From: Novosphingobium sp.
GTDB lineage: Bacteria > Pseudomonadota > Alphaproteobacteria > Sphingomonadales > Sphingomonadaceae
DNA length: 64,000 bases
Direction of reading: 5' to 3'
Assembly: GCA_024236175.1 (NCBI GenBank)
Contig: JACKKY010000001.1
Span: 620,001-684,000, forward strand
Below the pieces are notes generated by a model. It saw nothing but the letters and a program-made list of their open reading frames with translations, was not told the origin of the DNA and made no database searches. Below are positions 1 through 8,871 of the stretch, one piece after another (within the stretch, counting starts at the first letter, position 1; every line of letters begins with the position of its first letter). Both the position numbers and the translations under genes were made by a program.

Positions 1-300
1 GCGACATTCCGCCATTTCTACGCGGACAAGCCGGTGCATCGCGGCTGTTTCGGCAACCTTGCCGAAGCGCTGGCGCCCTACGACGTCACTCCGGACATGA
101 TCCCGACCGCCTTCAACCTGTTCATGAACGTGCCGGTCGAGGCGGAAACCGGCAAGGTCCGGGTGCTGCCGCCGACCAGCAAGCCGGGCGACTTCATCCG
201 CCTTCGCGCGCTGATGGACCTGGTCGTCGGGCTGACCGCCTGTTCGGCCTATGATTCCAACGGCGGCAGCTTCAAGCCGATCCACTACGAGATCGGCTGA
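1..300 (+). CDS. DUF1989 (urea carboxylase-associated type) protein, C-terminal part
   Basis: The reading frame is open from the first base and ends at TGA 298-300, so only the last 99 residues are present. The tail carries features I associate with DUF1989 proteins: the stretch FNLFMNVPV, then SKPGD, then a run reading GLTACSA, and an ending close to the phrase NGG-FKPI. Members of this family often sit beside urea carboxylase or amino-acid degradation genes, but their reaction is not firmly established. The neighbour on the opposite strand is an amidohydrolase and the two genes converge, so they are not co-transcribed. Family call is from memory of the motif. Confidence 0.7.
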   Translation, partial: ATFRHFYADKPVHRGCFGNLAEALAPYDVTPDMIPTAFNLFMNVPVEAETGKVRVLPPTSKPGDFIRLRALMDLVVGLTACSAYDSNGGSFKPIHYEIG

Positions 301-313
301 ACGGCTCGGAAGC

Positions 314-2056
314 CTACTCCGCCGCCATCGCCTGCGCCTCGATCTCCGGTTCCGGCCCCACGAAGCGGCCGGGGAAGCGACCGGTGAAGGCGCCGTTGTC
401 GAAAGTGGGCTCTCCGGCGACCATCGTCAGGCGCATGGGTGCGGCGGCGCGGATGTAGCGGTAAGTGCGCCCGCCCTCCCCGTCCGGCACGTCCCACAGC
501 TTCTCCTCTTCGCGCCGTTCGATCTCGTCGAGATTGAACACGGTGATATCGGCCACCTTGCCGACCTCGATCGTGCCGCGGTCGTGGAGCCCGAAGAATT
601 CCGCCTGCTTGCCGGTCAGCACGTGGACGCCTTCCTCGACGGTAAGGTGCTTGCCGTCGCGGACGTATTCGGTGAGCAGCGCGGCGCAGTCGCCCGCGCC
701 GCAGAACATCTTGCCGTGAGCGCCGGCGTCGGAAACATTCGCGATCGAACGCGGATCCTTGAGCAGCCTGACGACGGTATCCTGCACTTTCGCCCAGCCG
801 TCCTGCAAAGCCAGCGAATCGGTGCCGTTTCGGATCACCCAGTCGGCCAGCGCGTCCGACGGATGGTCGATGCCTTCCGCTTCCATGAACTCGGCCAGGC
901 GCACGCCGACCGGACCGGCGCCGTTCTCGCTCTCGCGCAGGAACAGCGACTGGGCGGTGAAGCTGTTGTTGGCGAAGCCCGAATCCCACGCCTCGCGCGC
1001 GCGGGCCCGCCATTGGGGATCGGCCAGCGCCGCCAGCTTCTCGGCCTCGTCGCCGATTTCGACGATGTCCTGCCAGGGCTGCAGGCCGAGCTGGGCGAAA
1101 ATCAGGCTGCGCTTGAAATCGACCGAGAGCATGTACTGGACATGGGTGAAGCCGGTCCAGAACGGCAGCCCTTCGGCCTTGTACTGCTCATGCAGCTTCC
1201 ATTGCAGCTCGGCGTTCTCCTGCTGGAAGTCGAGCGTCGGCAGGCCCGCCCACTGGTAGGTGACGCCCGCCTGCCTGCACAGCTTGCCCAGCCGCTCGAC
1301 CACTTGCGGGGCGGTCATCCGCATCCAGTTGTCGATGATCAGCTGGAAGGTCGCGCCGGGGTATCGGGCAAGCACCCCGAGAAGCGCGAGGTATTCGTCG
1401 TCATCCGCGAGCTGGGAGGGCAGCGGTCGGTCGTGCTTGTCATAGTCGAGCTGGTTGGAGGACAGGCCCATCGCGCCGGCAGCGAGGGCATCGTCGAGCA
1501 GCGCACACATCCGTTCGATCTCGTCGGGAGTCGCGGCACGGGTCCAGGCGTCCTGTCCCATCACGCACAGCCGGATCGGGATATGGCCGCAGAAGGACGC
1601 GAAATTGACCGGCGTCTTCACATTGCGTTCGTGCGAGGCTTTGTATTCGCTCCACGTGCTCCAGTCCCAGGGCATCATGTTGCGCATCGGCCATTCGGGG
1701 ATGTCTTCGAAGAAATTGAAGATGTCGATGATGTCCTCGCGCCCCGACCCGTCGGCGGGGATCGGCGCGAGCGAAAAGGCGCAATTGCCGTTGATCGACG
1801 TGGTCACGCCGTAACCGGGAAACGGCTCCATGTTCGGCGACCACCACACGGCGGCATCCCAGTGGTTGTGGCATTCGATGAAACCCGGCGTGACGTAGCA
1901 GCCATCCGCGTCGACCACCCGTTCGCCGGGCCTGGGGGAGAGCTTCGGTGCGATCTCGGCAATGCGTCCGCCGCTGACCCGCACGTCGGCCCGATAGGCC
2001 GGTGCCCCGGTTCCATCGACCACGGTGCCGTTGGTGATGAGCGTGTTGAATTCCAT
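314..2056 (-). CDS. N-acyl-D-amino-acid deacylase-like amidohydrolase
   Basis: A 580-residue metal-dependent hydrolase of the amidohydrolase-3/D-aminoacylase group. The N-terminus has the family opening (LITNGTVVDGTG), followed by GFIECHNHWDAAVWW, where H-x-H binds a metal. Later come the SFCGHIPIR segment and a DAGAHGKMFCGAG block near residue 450, ending in the beta-sandwich part (GTIEVGKVADITVFN). I start it at ATG 2056 because GGGAGAGG lies just upstream; an in-frame ATG 66 bases earlier lacks that support. It probably cleaves an N-acylated amino acid or a cyclic amide, but the substrate cannot be read from sequence. No signal peptide, so cytoplasmic. It is not in an obvious operon. Confidence 0.85.
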   Translation of the reverse strand: MEFNTLITNGTVVDGTGAPAYRADVRVSGGRIAEIAPKLSPRPGERVVDADGCYVTPGFIECHNHWDAAVWWSPNMEPFPGYGVTTSINGNCAFSLAPIPADGSGREDIIDIFNFFEDIPEWPMRNMMPWDWSTWSEYKASHERNVKTPVNFASFCGHIPIRLCVMGQDAWTRAATPDEIERMCALLDDALAAGAMGLSSNQLDYDKHDRPLPSQLADDDEYLALLGVLARYPGATFQLIIDNWMRMTAPQVVERLGKLCRQAGVTYQWAGLPTLDFQQENAELQWKLHEQYKAEGLPFWTGFTHVQYMLSVDFKRSLIFAQLGLQPWQDIVEIGDEAEKLAALADPQWRARAREAWDSGFANNSFTAQSLFLRESENGAGPVGVRLAEFMEAEGIDHPSDALADWVIRNGTDSLALQDGWAKVQDTVVRLLKDPRSIANVSDAGAHGKMFCGAGDCAALLTEYVRDGKHLTVEEGVHVLTGKQAEFFGLHDRGTIEVGKVADITVFNLDEIERREEEKLWDVPDGEGGRTYRYIRAAAPMRLTMVAGEPTFDNGAFTGRFPGRFVGPEPEIEAQAMAAE

Positions 2057-2235
2057 CTGCCTCTCCCGTGCCGTCGGCTGACGCCCCGCTTCCGCGGCGG
2101 TTATGCCATTCGCCTGTTGCATTACAATAGCAGAAATCGAGGCACTGCAAAGGCGCGGCGCCAGGCACCGGAATCAGGAGGTATCTGCCTGCGATGCGGA
2201 GTCGATCGGCGCCGCCGAAAGGCGCGCTTCGCGCT

Positions 2236-2970
2236 CTAGAACGGCTGCCACTTCTGCTTGTGGGAGAACTTCATGTAGCCGATGTTGGCGCCCAGCCGCA
2301 GGCCCGCGCCCATGCGCACCGGGATCAGCACGACATCGCCGCGCCGCAGGTAGCTGACGTGGAAGCCGCCGATCAGGTAGGCCTGCCCCTCGCCCGCGCC
2401 GTAACGGCTGAACAGGTCTTCGGTGTCGAACAGGTTGTAGACGAGGATGAAGGCATTGCCGGCGTTGGCCCCTACGTCGAGACCCAGCGAAGGCCCGGTC
2501 CAGTAGGCCGGCTGCTTGCCCTCGATCTTGTGGTAGAGCGTGCCCGAGCCGTAGCGCAATCCGACCATGAACGCGCCGCCGCCTTCGCGTCCGACGATAT
2601 AGGCGTTGGGCTCGCCCTGTTTCTTCAGCAGGTCCTCGATCATCTCGGCCAGCCCTTCGGCGCCCTTGCCGAAGACGCCTTCCGCGGCGCCGATCAGGTC
2701 GTCCTTGCGATAGGTGGTGCTCTGGTCGACGGGCCCGGACGAGTCGACCGGCGTGCCGTTGCCGATGCTAGGCTGCGGCGCGGTGTCAGAGGCGGCCGGG
2801 GCCGCGGGCGTTTCGGCCGGCGGCGAGGTCTCGCCCATCAGGTCGCCGTCGATCGCGGCATCGGGATCAACCGACTGGATCTGTGCGACGGCCGGAGCCG
2901 CGCCCAGCGCAAGGGCGGAAAGGACGGCCAGGAAGATCGTCCGGAACGGTCTGGTTCGGCTCGGGGCCAT
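2236..2970 (-). CDS. EipA-like envelope protein (DUF1134)
   Basis: A 244-residue protein with a signal peptide (residues 1 to about 29, cleavage after AVAQ), a Pro/Ala-rich linker to about residue 85, and then a conserved DUF1134 domain (AAEGVFGKGAEGLAEMIED, GEPNAYIVGREGGGAF, GLDVGANAGNAF). In Brucella the DUF1134 protein EipA supports cell-envelope integrity; I infer the same periplasmic role here. ATG 2970 is chosen because AAAGGA stands upstream and the signal peptide begins directly; an open frame continues much farther upstream through the tRNA region but is not plausible coding sequence. Confidence 0.85.
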   Translation of the reverse strand: MAPSRTRPFRTIFLAVLSALALGAAPAVAQIQSVDPDAAIDGDLMGETSPPAETPAAPAASDTAPQPSIGNGTPVDSSGPVDQSTTYRKDDLIGAAEGVFGKGAEGLAEMIEDLLKKQGEPNAYIVGREGGGAFMVGLRYGSGTLYHKIEGKQPAYWTGPSLGLDVGANAGNAFILVYNLFDTEDLFSRYGAGEGQAYLIGGFHVSYLRRGDVVLIPVRMGAGLRLGANIGYMKFSHKQKWQPF

Positions 2971-3210
2971 GTTGGCTTTTCCTTTCGCACGGCAGGCGCG
3001 GCTGGGCGCAATTTTGCGCAATGACTCCCTCCCTAAAGAATCCAGCGCACATTGCCTCGCAATGAACGGTCGACGGGTTGAGTCCCATTTGCGGCCAAGC
3101 GAGTCGATCCGGCGGATTTGCGCGCCGCCGGGGCTCTCGAAAGAGGCCGTTTCGGCCCCTTGCCGCCCACGCCGCCCGCCGCTATAGCCCGGCGCTTGCC
3201 GCTGCGGTCC

Positions 3211-3303
3211 GGAGACGTGGGTGAGTGGCTGAAACCAGTCCCCTGCTAAGGGACCATACGGGTAATCCCCGTATCGAGGGTTCGAATCCCTCCGTCTCCG
3301 CCA
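3211..3303 (+). tRNA. tRNA-Ser (GCU)
   Basis: Acceptor arms GGAGACG (3211-3217) and CGTCTCC (3293-3299) pair fully, the discriminator is G and CCA is encoded at 3301-3303. The anticodon loop CTGCTAA gives anticodon GCU, and there is the long variable arm typical of class II serine tRNAs. The T loop is the normal TTCGAAT. The 3' end is the integration target of the island that follows: its last 17 bases recur at 23835-23851. Confidence 0.95.
3287..3303 (+). repeat. attL core: 17-bp tRNA-Ser 3' end
   Basis: TCCCTCCGTCTCCGCCA, the last 17 bases of the tRNA-Ser gene, occurs identically at 23835-23851. This is the usual footprint of tyrosine-integrase insertion into a tRNA 3' end that leaves the tRNA intact. 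The integrase gene begins 261 bases downstream. Confidence 0.85.
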
Positions 3304-3358
3304 GCCGCTTGACAAGCCCCTGAAATCCTTTGCATACGGGAACTCTGCCTGTCTCCAT

Positions 3359-3389
3359 TGTGGCACACTGTGCCACATGGCGGTCCACA
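3359..3389 (+). promoter_or_regulatory. Candidate integrase arm sites, left end
   Basis: Between attL and the integrase gene lies TGTGGCACACTGTGCCACA (3359-3377), a 9-bp perfect inverted repeat around one base, followed at 3382-3389 by GGTCCACA. Both words, TGTGGCACA and GGTCCACA, recur next to the other att site at 23756-23775. I infer arm-type binding sites for the integrase or its accessory factor; nothing else was seen in 3304-3563. Confidence 0.5.
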
Positions 3390-3563
3390 TTCGGGGTTTG
3401 GTCTCCTGTAATGTGCGAAGGAAAACCTCTTCGAGGGGACCAGCGGCAGGCCGCGCAACCCACCGACCGTGGAGTCTCAGGGAAGCGGGCCGCTCCGAAG
3501 TAGCGAACTGTAGAAACGCAGAGACCACCCAAAACCATTCGTCCGAGATGGGGCGATAGCGCC

Positions 3564-5273
3564 GTGAGCGGTGCTCGTTCTCCCTATCTCATGCGTCGTT
3601 CGGGACAGTACTACGTTCGCGTGCGTGTCCCAAATGACCTCAAGGCGCGGGTGGGCTTGGTCGAAGTTCGCCGCTCCTTGGGGCCAATGCACTTCCAACA
3701 GGCTCGCCTGCTCGCCGTTCAGATCGGCACGCGGCTGAGGGAGTGCTTTATGATGTTGCGCAACGCAGAAGACCTATCCAAAGGCGAAATCCGGCAAATG
3801 ATCCGGGACTGCTATACCGGATTGGAGAAGGAGGCGGATCGACCTTACCAACCCCAGACTACAACGCTGGCGGAGGAATTGTTCGAACAGCGCGAGATGT
3901 CGCAGGAGTTCATCGGCAACGCCGAAGGACAAATCGCTGCCAAGGAGTTTGGACCCGAACTCCGAGCCACCACGGCTCGTCTGGCGGCTGAACGTGGCAT
4001 CGACATTTCGACCGCCAGCCCTGATAGGCTCAGAGAGATTTGCGAAGGGGTTGCCCGTGCGCTTGTCGAACAGCAGCGGCTTTTCCAAGTTCGGCTCGAT
4101 GATAGCCTGACCGAATATGCACCAACCGATCCCCTATTCGCATCCAGCATGCGGGGCGAAGACAGGCCTGTCGGCCTGATCATGACCGAATTGGTCGAGG
4201 AATACCTCAGGGCCAAAAAAGGCGAGTGGACCGCAAAGACGCTGCGTACTCACGAGCCAAAACTGAAGCTCCTAGTCGACTTTGTGGGGAATGAACGCCG
4301 CGCCGAGACCGTTACGACACAGGAGTTATGGGCTTTTCGAGACGGCCTATTGCGGCTGCGTAGAAACTACCACACCAGCGTGGGCCGGTCCTTTCAGTCC
4401 CGTCAGACGAGTTCCGAAGAGGGTAGGATTACTGCGGCGACGGCAGCCAACATTCTCGCGCGGACCAAGGCCATGTTTCGCTGGGCACACGAGCGGGCAT
4501 ACATACCAACCAACCCTGCTGCCATCGTTTCGGTCGATGCGCCAAAGCAGAAGAAGGGCAAGAGATCGCGCAGGCCGTTCACTGCTTCCGAACTGGCACA
4601 CCTGTTCGGCTCGACCGTGTTCACCGGATGTAAGTCCCGGTCTCGTCGCTTCGAGCCGGGAAGCGATATAATCAAGGACGCGCGCTTCTGGCTGCCGATA
4701 CTCGGCTATCATACCGGCGCGAGACTGGGTGAGCTTGTCCAGCTACATTTCGACGATTGCGTTGTGGACGGCCCCACGCCGCATATTTCGATCAATGAGA
4801 ACAGCGACGCGAAACCCGGCGAGGATAGCTACAAGCATGTAAAATCCGAAGCCGGGGTCCGGATCATTCCCTTGCATCCCGACCTGATCGAACTCGGGTT
4901 TCCAGACTATGTGAAGCGCCAGCGAAAGAAGGCCGGCACGCGAAAGCGGCTCTTCTTCGGGGTCAAATTTGGCGCTGACGACCAGCCCTCAACGGTATTT
5001 TCGAAATGGTTCGGGCGTTGTCTCGACAAAGTCGGCCTGACCGATCCGGCGTTGTGCTTCCACTCTTTCCGACACACTGCCGAGGATTATTTCCGGAGCA
5101 GTCAGGTCCCGAAATACCTCATTGATCAGATTATCGGCCATCAGGACCATTCTGCGGCGGCTGAATACGGGGCGGGCGTCAGCTTAGAGGTCGCTTACGA
5201 CATCGTCGCCAGCCTGAAGCTGCCGGTCAGGCTGCCTCAACTGATCAAAAAGATCGAAGGGGACGCTACATGA
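3564..5273 (+). CDS. Tyrosine recombinase (island integrase)
   Basis: A 569-residue integrase. The N-terminus (PYLMRRSGQYYVRVRVPNDL) resembles the DUF6538-type arm-binding start of many proteobacterial island integrases. The catalytic domain shows Arg387 (in GARLGEL), the HxxR box at His500/Arg503 (HSFRH), His526 (IIGHQDH) and the likely nucleophile Tyr535. It starts with GTG 3564. It faces away from the tRNA-Ser gene and would excise and insert the 20.5-kb island between 3303 and 23851. Its stop overlaps the next start (ATGA), so the two are translationally coupled. All catalytic residues are present, so it may be active. Confidence 0.92.
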   Translation: MSGARSPYLMRRSGQYYVRVRVPNDLKARVGLVEVRRSLGPMHFQQARLLAVQIGTRLRECFMMLRNAEDLSKGEIRQMIRDCYTGLEKEADRPYQPQTTTLAEELFEQREMSQEFIGNAEGQIAAKEFGPELRATTARLAAERGIDISTASPDRLREICEGVARALVEQQRLFQVRLDDSLTEYAPTDPLFASSMRGEDRPVGLIMTELVEEYLRAKKGEWTAKTLRTHEPKLKLLVDFVGNERRAETVTTQELWAFRDGLLRLRRNYHTSVGRSFQSRQTSSEEGRITAATAANILARTKAMFRWAHERAYIPTNPAAIVSVDAPKQKKGKRSRRPFTASELAHLFGSTVFTGCKSRSRRFEPGSDIIKDARFWLPILGYHTGARLGELVQLHFDDCVVDGPTPHISINENSDAKPGEDSYKHVKSEAGVRIIPLHPDLIELGFPDYVKRQRKKAGTRKRLFFGVKFGADDQPSTVFSKWFGRCLDKVGLTDPALCFHSFRHTAEDYFRSSQVPKYLIDQIIGHQDHSAAAEYGAGVSLEVAYDIVASLKLPVRLPQLIKKIEGDAT

Positions 5274-6265
5274 GTAAGGTTCCCGAGCAAGTCATCTTCC
5301 GTCAGTTGATCGCGGACGGATGGAAGCGGCCTATTGCGGCAGTTTTCGCCCATCTTGCCTATTTCGAGCAGATCGACGGAGGCGTCGAAATCGCTGGCGT
5401 TCGCTGGCGCTACCGAACTTCAAGTGAGATCGCCAGCGGCGCAGGCTACAGCGAGCGTACGGTGACACGAGCGCTCAAGAGCCTCCGTGACGACGTGCTG
5501 ATTGAAAGCCAAACCATTTGGGACCCGAGGCATCAAGGGCGTCGGGTGAATGCATTCAGGCTTCAGAAGCCAGGGTTGCAGCTAATCGAGAAGGCGGCTC
5601 AGTCCATGACACCCAGTCGCAGTCGGACACGCAAAAACGGCCAGTCCGGTTCAGACATCGAGGCTCAATCGCCCCGGTCGTTGCGACCAGACCGAACACG
5701 ACAGTCTGGCGCTTTCATATACAGTCAACCAGATCAGCAAACGGACAAGGAAACATTCACTCTTCAGCGGAAGGAGAGAGAAAATCATCTCAAGTATATA
5801 GGCTTAGGTATGATCGGAGAGGAAAGGATAAGGGGTTGGTTCAAAGATTATGTCGAGGGCTTGGACGAAACGAGGGACATCAGAAGCCTTGCCGAGAGAT
5901 TTTGGCGAGGACTGGAAAATGCGGATTATGATCTGCGTCAGAAGAGGTTGGAGCCCTTGGATCGTGTTGTTATCGACAGAGTGGCGAAATACCTCAGGCT
6001 GTTCAATGACCCTCGTTCGGCATGGTGTGGGGACCTCGATCCTTGCGCAATGGCACTCTGGGCGAGATTGGATCGCCATTCGTTTCAATCCGCGGTCAAA
6101 CGCGCGACGGGACACTTTCCCCAGGGAGGCGAGGTCAGTTCGTATCATCTGTCCAGATTTGGCTACGTCTTGATCAACATGGCCCACGACAACATCAGAT
6201 ACGAAGACGACGAAGCGAAACGATACGAGATTGACGAAGATTTCTTGAAGAGTGGTTTTCCTTAA
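5270..6265 (+). CDS. Winged-helix DNA-binding protein of the island
   Basis: 331 residues. The first ~110 form a winged-helix-like unit: SSEIASGAGYSERTVTRALKSL reads as a helix-turn-helix and is followed by the wing (RRVNAFRL). The middle (residues 110-165) is Ser/Arg/Gln-rich and probably disordered; the rest is helical with no motif I know. The layout recalls replication or excision regulators of integrated elements. It overlaps the integrase stop by 4 bases, so it may act with the integrase, for instance as a directionality factor or regulator; that is inference. Function otherwise unknown. Confidence 0.6.
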   Translation: MSKVPEQVIFRQLIADGWKRPIAAVFAHLAYFEQIDGGVEIAGVRWRYRTSSEIASGAGYSERTVTRALKSLRDDVLIESQTIWDPRHQGRRVNAFRLQKPGLQLIEKAAQSMTPSRSRTRKNGQSGSDIEAQSPRSLRPDRTRQSGAFIYSQPDQQTDKETFTLQRKERENHLKYIGLGMIGEERIRGWFKDYVEGLDETRDIRSLAERFWRGLENADYDLRQKRLEPLDRVVIDRVAKYLRLFNDPRSAWCGDLDPCAMALWARLDRHSFQSAVKRATGHFPQGGEVSSYHLSRFGYVLINMAHDNIRYEDDEAKRYEIDEDFLKSGFP

Positions 6266-6331
6266 TCTGCTTTGACTTTCTCGAAAAATCTGGAAGTTTA
6301 ACACATAAACCACCCTCAACCTGTTCAAATA

Positions 6332-6976
6332 ATGACCGAATTTGTTGTCTATCTTCGAGTTTCAACCGGCAAACAGGAGATTTCTGGACTAGGCATTGAC
6401 GCTCAGCGGGAAGCGGTGTGCCGATACGCCGATCAAGTAGGCGCTACCATTCTCGCTGAGTTCGTCGAAACAGAGTCGGGGGCGAAATCCAATCGCCCCC
6501 AACTCGCCAAGGCACTGTCGCTATGCAAACGGTCGAAGGCAACATTGCTGATCGCACGGCTCGACCGCCTGTCTCGGTCCTTATCGTTCGTAGCCTTGCT
6601 TCTCGACGCCAATGTCGAAATCAAGTGCGCAGACATGCCGGAAGCCAATAGGCTTCTGTTGCAGATGCTGGCGGTCTTCTCAGAGCACGAACGCCAGATG
6701 ATCCGAGACCGGACAAAAGCTGCCCTCGCAGCCGCTAAGTCTCGTGGCGTAGAGTTGGGGGCCTATGGCAAGGTCCTTGCCGCCAAGAACCGCTCAGAGG
6801 CCCTTGCGAGAGCCGAAACGCTCCGCCCGTGGGTAGTACAGGCCCAAGCGGCTGGATGCTGCTCGCTCGCCGAATATGCCGAATTCTTGACCGCTAACGG
6901 TTGCGCCACATCGAACGGCGGAAAATGGCATCCGATGACCGTAAAGCGATTGCTGGACCGACTGACGAACGCCTAG
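6332..6976 (+). CDS. Serine recombinase (resolvase/invertase family)
   Basis: 214 residues. The catalytic domain opens with VVYLRVSTGKQ, giving nucleophile Ser11 and Arg9; further conserved points are ARLDRLSRS (about residues 76-84) and the helix-E region HERQMIRDRTKAAL. The C-terminal ~60 residues look like the small helix-turn-helix unit of resolvases. It is full length for a small resolvase, not a large serine integrase. It lies 66 bases after the winged-helix gene on the same strand, so it belongs to the mobility module; it could resolve cointegrates or invert a segment, and no inverted target is evident nearby. Confidence 0.9.
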   Translation: MTEFVVYLRVSTGKQEISGLGIDAQREAVCRYADQVGATILAEFVETESGAKSNRPQLAKALSLCKRSKATLLIARLDRLSRSLSFVALLLDANVEIKCADMPEANRLLLQMLAVFSEHERQMIRDRTKAALAAAKSRGVELGAYGKVLAAKNRSEALARAETLRPWVVQAQAAGCCSLAEYAEFLTANGCATSNGGKWHPMTVKRLLDRLTNA

Positions 6977-7021
6977 CGTCAAATCTTTCGGACGGCCAAG
7001 AGTTGTCCAATGTGACGACGC

Positions 7022-8326
7022 TCATGTCGGTGCGCTGCGCTTGGAATGGTCCAAATAGCGCGATAGCCAACGCTCGAACCTACCCGTCGAGTTTTCGCCA
7101 GCCACGATCCGCCCATCAGGTAAGAAAGCTGTCTGAGCGAGTTCTGTGGTCGGAATAAGCCATTCTCTGTCGCGAGCGACAAGTCCAGTCGAGACGAGTG
7201 ATGCGGCCATCTCTGCAGCACCACCATGAGCATTGGCAAAGGCCACAAAATCTCTTGCGGTTGTATCTACATTTTCTCGCAGGATGCGCAGGTAAACAGC
7301 GTATTGCGCCTCTGTCAGGACTTCCGGTTCCCAAGCAGCTTCCGTGGCTCTCACCTTCAGGTCCTTTCCCTTGAGGTCCGTGTGGCGGAAATGCCAACCT
7401 ACAGGATCGCCTGAGGCGTCAAGGGCAAGCTTGGCGTCGATGAACCGCACCAAAATTTCGACCGTTAGATCATCTCCGAACCAAGCATGGCTGAAGTCGG
7501 GTTCCTCGCGCAGAAGGCGTGTCCAGATTAGTTCCAACAAGAAGCGGATTGGGTTGCCCGCGCCGCTCGCGAGCACGGGCCACCAGCCTTCTTGCATCTT
7601 AGCCCAATAGGGCTGTCCGTTCTGCTTTACTAGGCAAGAGCCTCCGGCAACGATGAGATTGGGGATGCTCCGCACTCCGAAGCCAATTTCATTTTTTTTG
7701 CCCTCGACAAATTTGAGATAGCCCCTGCGCAAGCCATACTCAGATGAATAGCCGTCATAACCGAGAGCGATGCGGATGGGTGCATCTTGCTCGACGACCA
7801 GCGAGTGAAACAGCATCTGCAAGTGAGGTGGAAGTTCGCTCAGTCGATCACGCTCAGGAGCAATTTCTCCGCTGATGTCAGCGAATGCGTGACATGCAGA
7901 TTGAATGTCCCTTAGATGTTGAGGCCTTGACTGTACCCAATGATCGTATGTGTCGGCCACACCACGCAATTGATCAAAGGCATCTTCAAGATCAGCAGTG
8001 TAGAGGTTCTTTTTGACCTCCAGCACAGCGATCACATCACGGATGTGCCAGATGTGGCGGTCAAGATCACCGATCTGTTTTCCTTCTCCTCGAACCAGCA
8101 TGCAGTCTATCTGCCCAGTCGTCGGTTCAAAGTTGTCGCGATTGGTTATGAAGCCGTTGGCGATTTGCAGGTCTAGGCCCGTCGGCAATGAGCGGGAGAG
8201 TATTTTGTCGGTTAGCCTCTCGTACATTTCTCCAATCGTTGGCGCATGCTTAATGCCCAGAGCGTCGAGCTTCCTCGCTTCTTCCTTGGCGAATGCGCTA
8301 AGCAGATCGGCAATATTTCTCAGCAA
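7022..8326 (-). CDS. DUF6602 family protein, PD-(D/E)XK-like
   Basis: 434 residues. Residues ~30-130 resemble DUF6602: a helical start (GEMYERLTDKILSRSLP), then TGQIDCMLVRGEG and VIAVLEVKKNLYTADLEDA. The D...ExK arrangement (Asp in QIDCML, Glu and Lys in VLEVKKN) is that of PD-(D/E)XK nucleases. The C-terminal 100 residues look like a winged-helix or helical domain. The start is uncertain: TTG 8326 is used, since no ATG stands near and a stop lies at 8369-8371. It follows the XRE regulator at 8374-8706 on the same strand after 47 bases, so both may be one transcript. Defence or restriction role is inference from fold and island location. Confidence 0.6.
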   Translation of the reverse strand: MLRNIADLLSAFAKEEARKLDALGIKHAPTIGEMYERLTDKILSRSLPTGLDLQIANGFITNRDNFEPTTGQIDCMLVRGEGKQIGDLDRHIWHIRDVIAVLEVKKNLYTADLEDAFDQLRGVADTYDHWVQSRPQHLRDIQSACHAFADISGEIAPERDRLSELPPHLQMLFHSLVVEQDAPIRIALGYDGYSSEYGLRRGYLKFVEGKKNEIGFGVRSIPNLIVAGGSCLVKQNGQPYWAKMQEGWWPVLASGAGNPIRFLLELIWTRLLREEPDFSHAWFGDDLTVEILVRFIDAKLALDASGDPVGWHFRHTDLKGKDLKVRATEAAWEPEVLTEAQYAVYLRILRENVDTTARDFVAFANAHGGAAEMAASLVSTGLVARDREWLIPTTELAQTAFLPDGRIVAGENSTGRFERWLSRYLDHSKRSAPT

Positions 8327-8373
8327 GCTTGATTTTCCAATGTGTCGAAATGTTAGAATTCTGGTCGCTCAGA

Positions 8374-8706
8374 CTAGCGATGTTTCAGCACAGCATCGAG
8401 CACGTTCTCCAGCCACTCGAGATCATTGTCGGATAGTCTCGACAGACGGGCCATCATTGCCGTCAGCTTCGGACGGACTAGCGCGCTTCCCGGAATGTGG
8501 GGCGAGAACAATTCCGCGGGGTCGATGCCGAAGGCTTGTGCGAGCCTTTCGATGTTCGGGAACCGCGCCCCGGTATGTCCGGTCTCGATCCGCGAGAGCA
8601 TGGCTACGCTGATATCTGTCTTTTCCGACAATTCGGCCTGCGACCAGCCTTTCCGCCTCCGATGGGCGGCAACGAGGCTGCCGAACCTGTCCCTTAACTC
8701 GTGCAT
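8374..8706 (-). CDS. XRE-family transcriptional regulator (copy 1)
   Basis: 110 residues with a Cro/CI helix-turn-helix at about 15-65 (GWSQAELSEKTDISVAMLSR) and a short helical tail. It is a paralogue of the regulator at 17617-17949: same length, same layout, both with PAELF after the HTH and both ending in a WLE...DA.LK.R pattern. Three copies in the island of TTGCAA-N3-ATTGCAAT lie upstream of these two genes, two of them here (8729-8745, 8761-8777), so autoregulation is likely. It heads a two-gene unit with the DUF6602 gene and is divergent from the SRAP gene, so the same operators could also control that gene. Confidence 0.85.
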   Translation of the reverse strand: MHELRDRFGSLVAAHRRRKGWSQAELSEKTDISVAMLSRIETGHTGARFPNIERLAQAFGIDPAELFSPHIPGSALVRPKLTAMMARLSRLSDNDLEWLENVLDAVLKHR

Positions 8707-8728
8707 TGAGGAAAAGGATGCGCATGGC

Positions 8729-8777
8729 TTGCAAGTAATTGCAATGCAACTTTCGGATTTTTGCAATTGATTGCAAT
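8729..8777. promoter_or_regulatory. Two operator-like sites TTGCAA-N3-ATTGCAAT
   Basis: TTGCAAGTAATTGCAAT at 8729-8745 and TTGCAATTGATTGCAAT at 8761-8777 share the form TTGCAA-N3-ATTGCAAT: two palindromic TTGCAA words set 10 bp apart, one helical turn. The same 17-bp pattern appears at 18028-18044 before the paralogous XRE gene. They sit between the divergent XRE (8706) and SRAP (8872) starts. Inferred binding sites for the XRE proteins. Confidence 0.6.
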
Positions 8778-8871
8778 CCCACCTCCGAGTGCAGGCAGGC
8801 GTTGCGAGGGATTTTCGGGGGGTCGGAATTGATAATTGACTTTGCTGCCCGGCCAGCGGCAGCCTCGGCGA

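Noticed and set aside
251..2239. Long plus-strand open frame (662 codons) over the amidohydrolase
   Set aside because: It is the antisense of a clear amidohydrolase gene; it has Arg/Ala-rich composition and no motif. High GC creates such shadow frames.
2971..3528. N-terminal extension of the EipA-like frame through the tRNA gene
   Set aside because: Runs antisense across tRNA-Ser and lacks protein-like composition; the signal peptide begins at 2970.
8324..8368. IGKSSLL upstream of the DUF6602 start, looking like a Walker A motif
   Set aside because: Only a few codons remain before a stop at 8369-8371 and no Walker B follows, so a chance match; at most it hints at a different start codon (ATT 8341).
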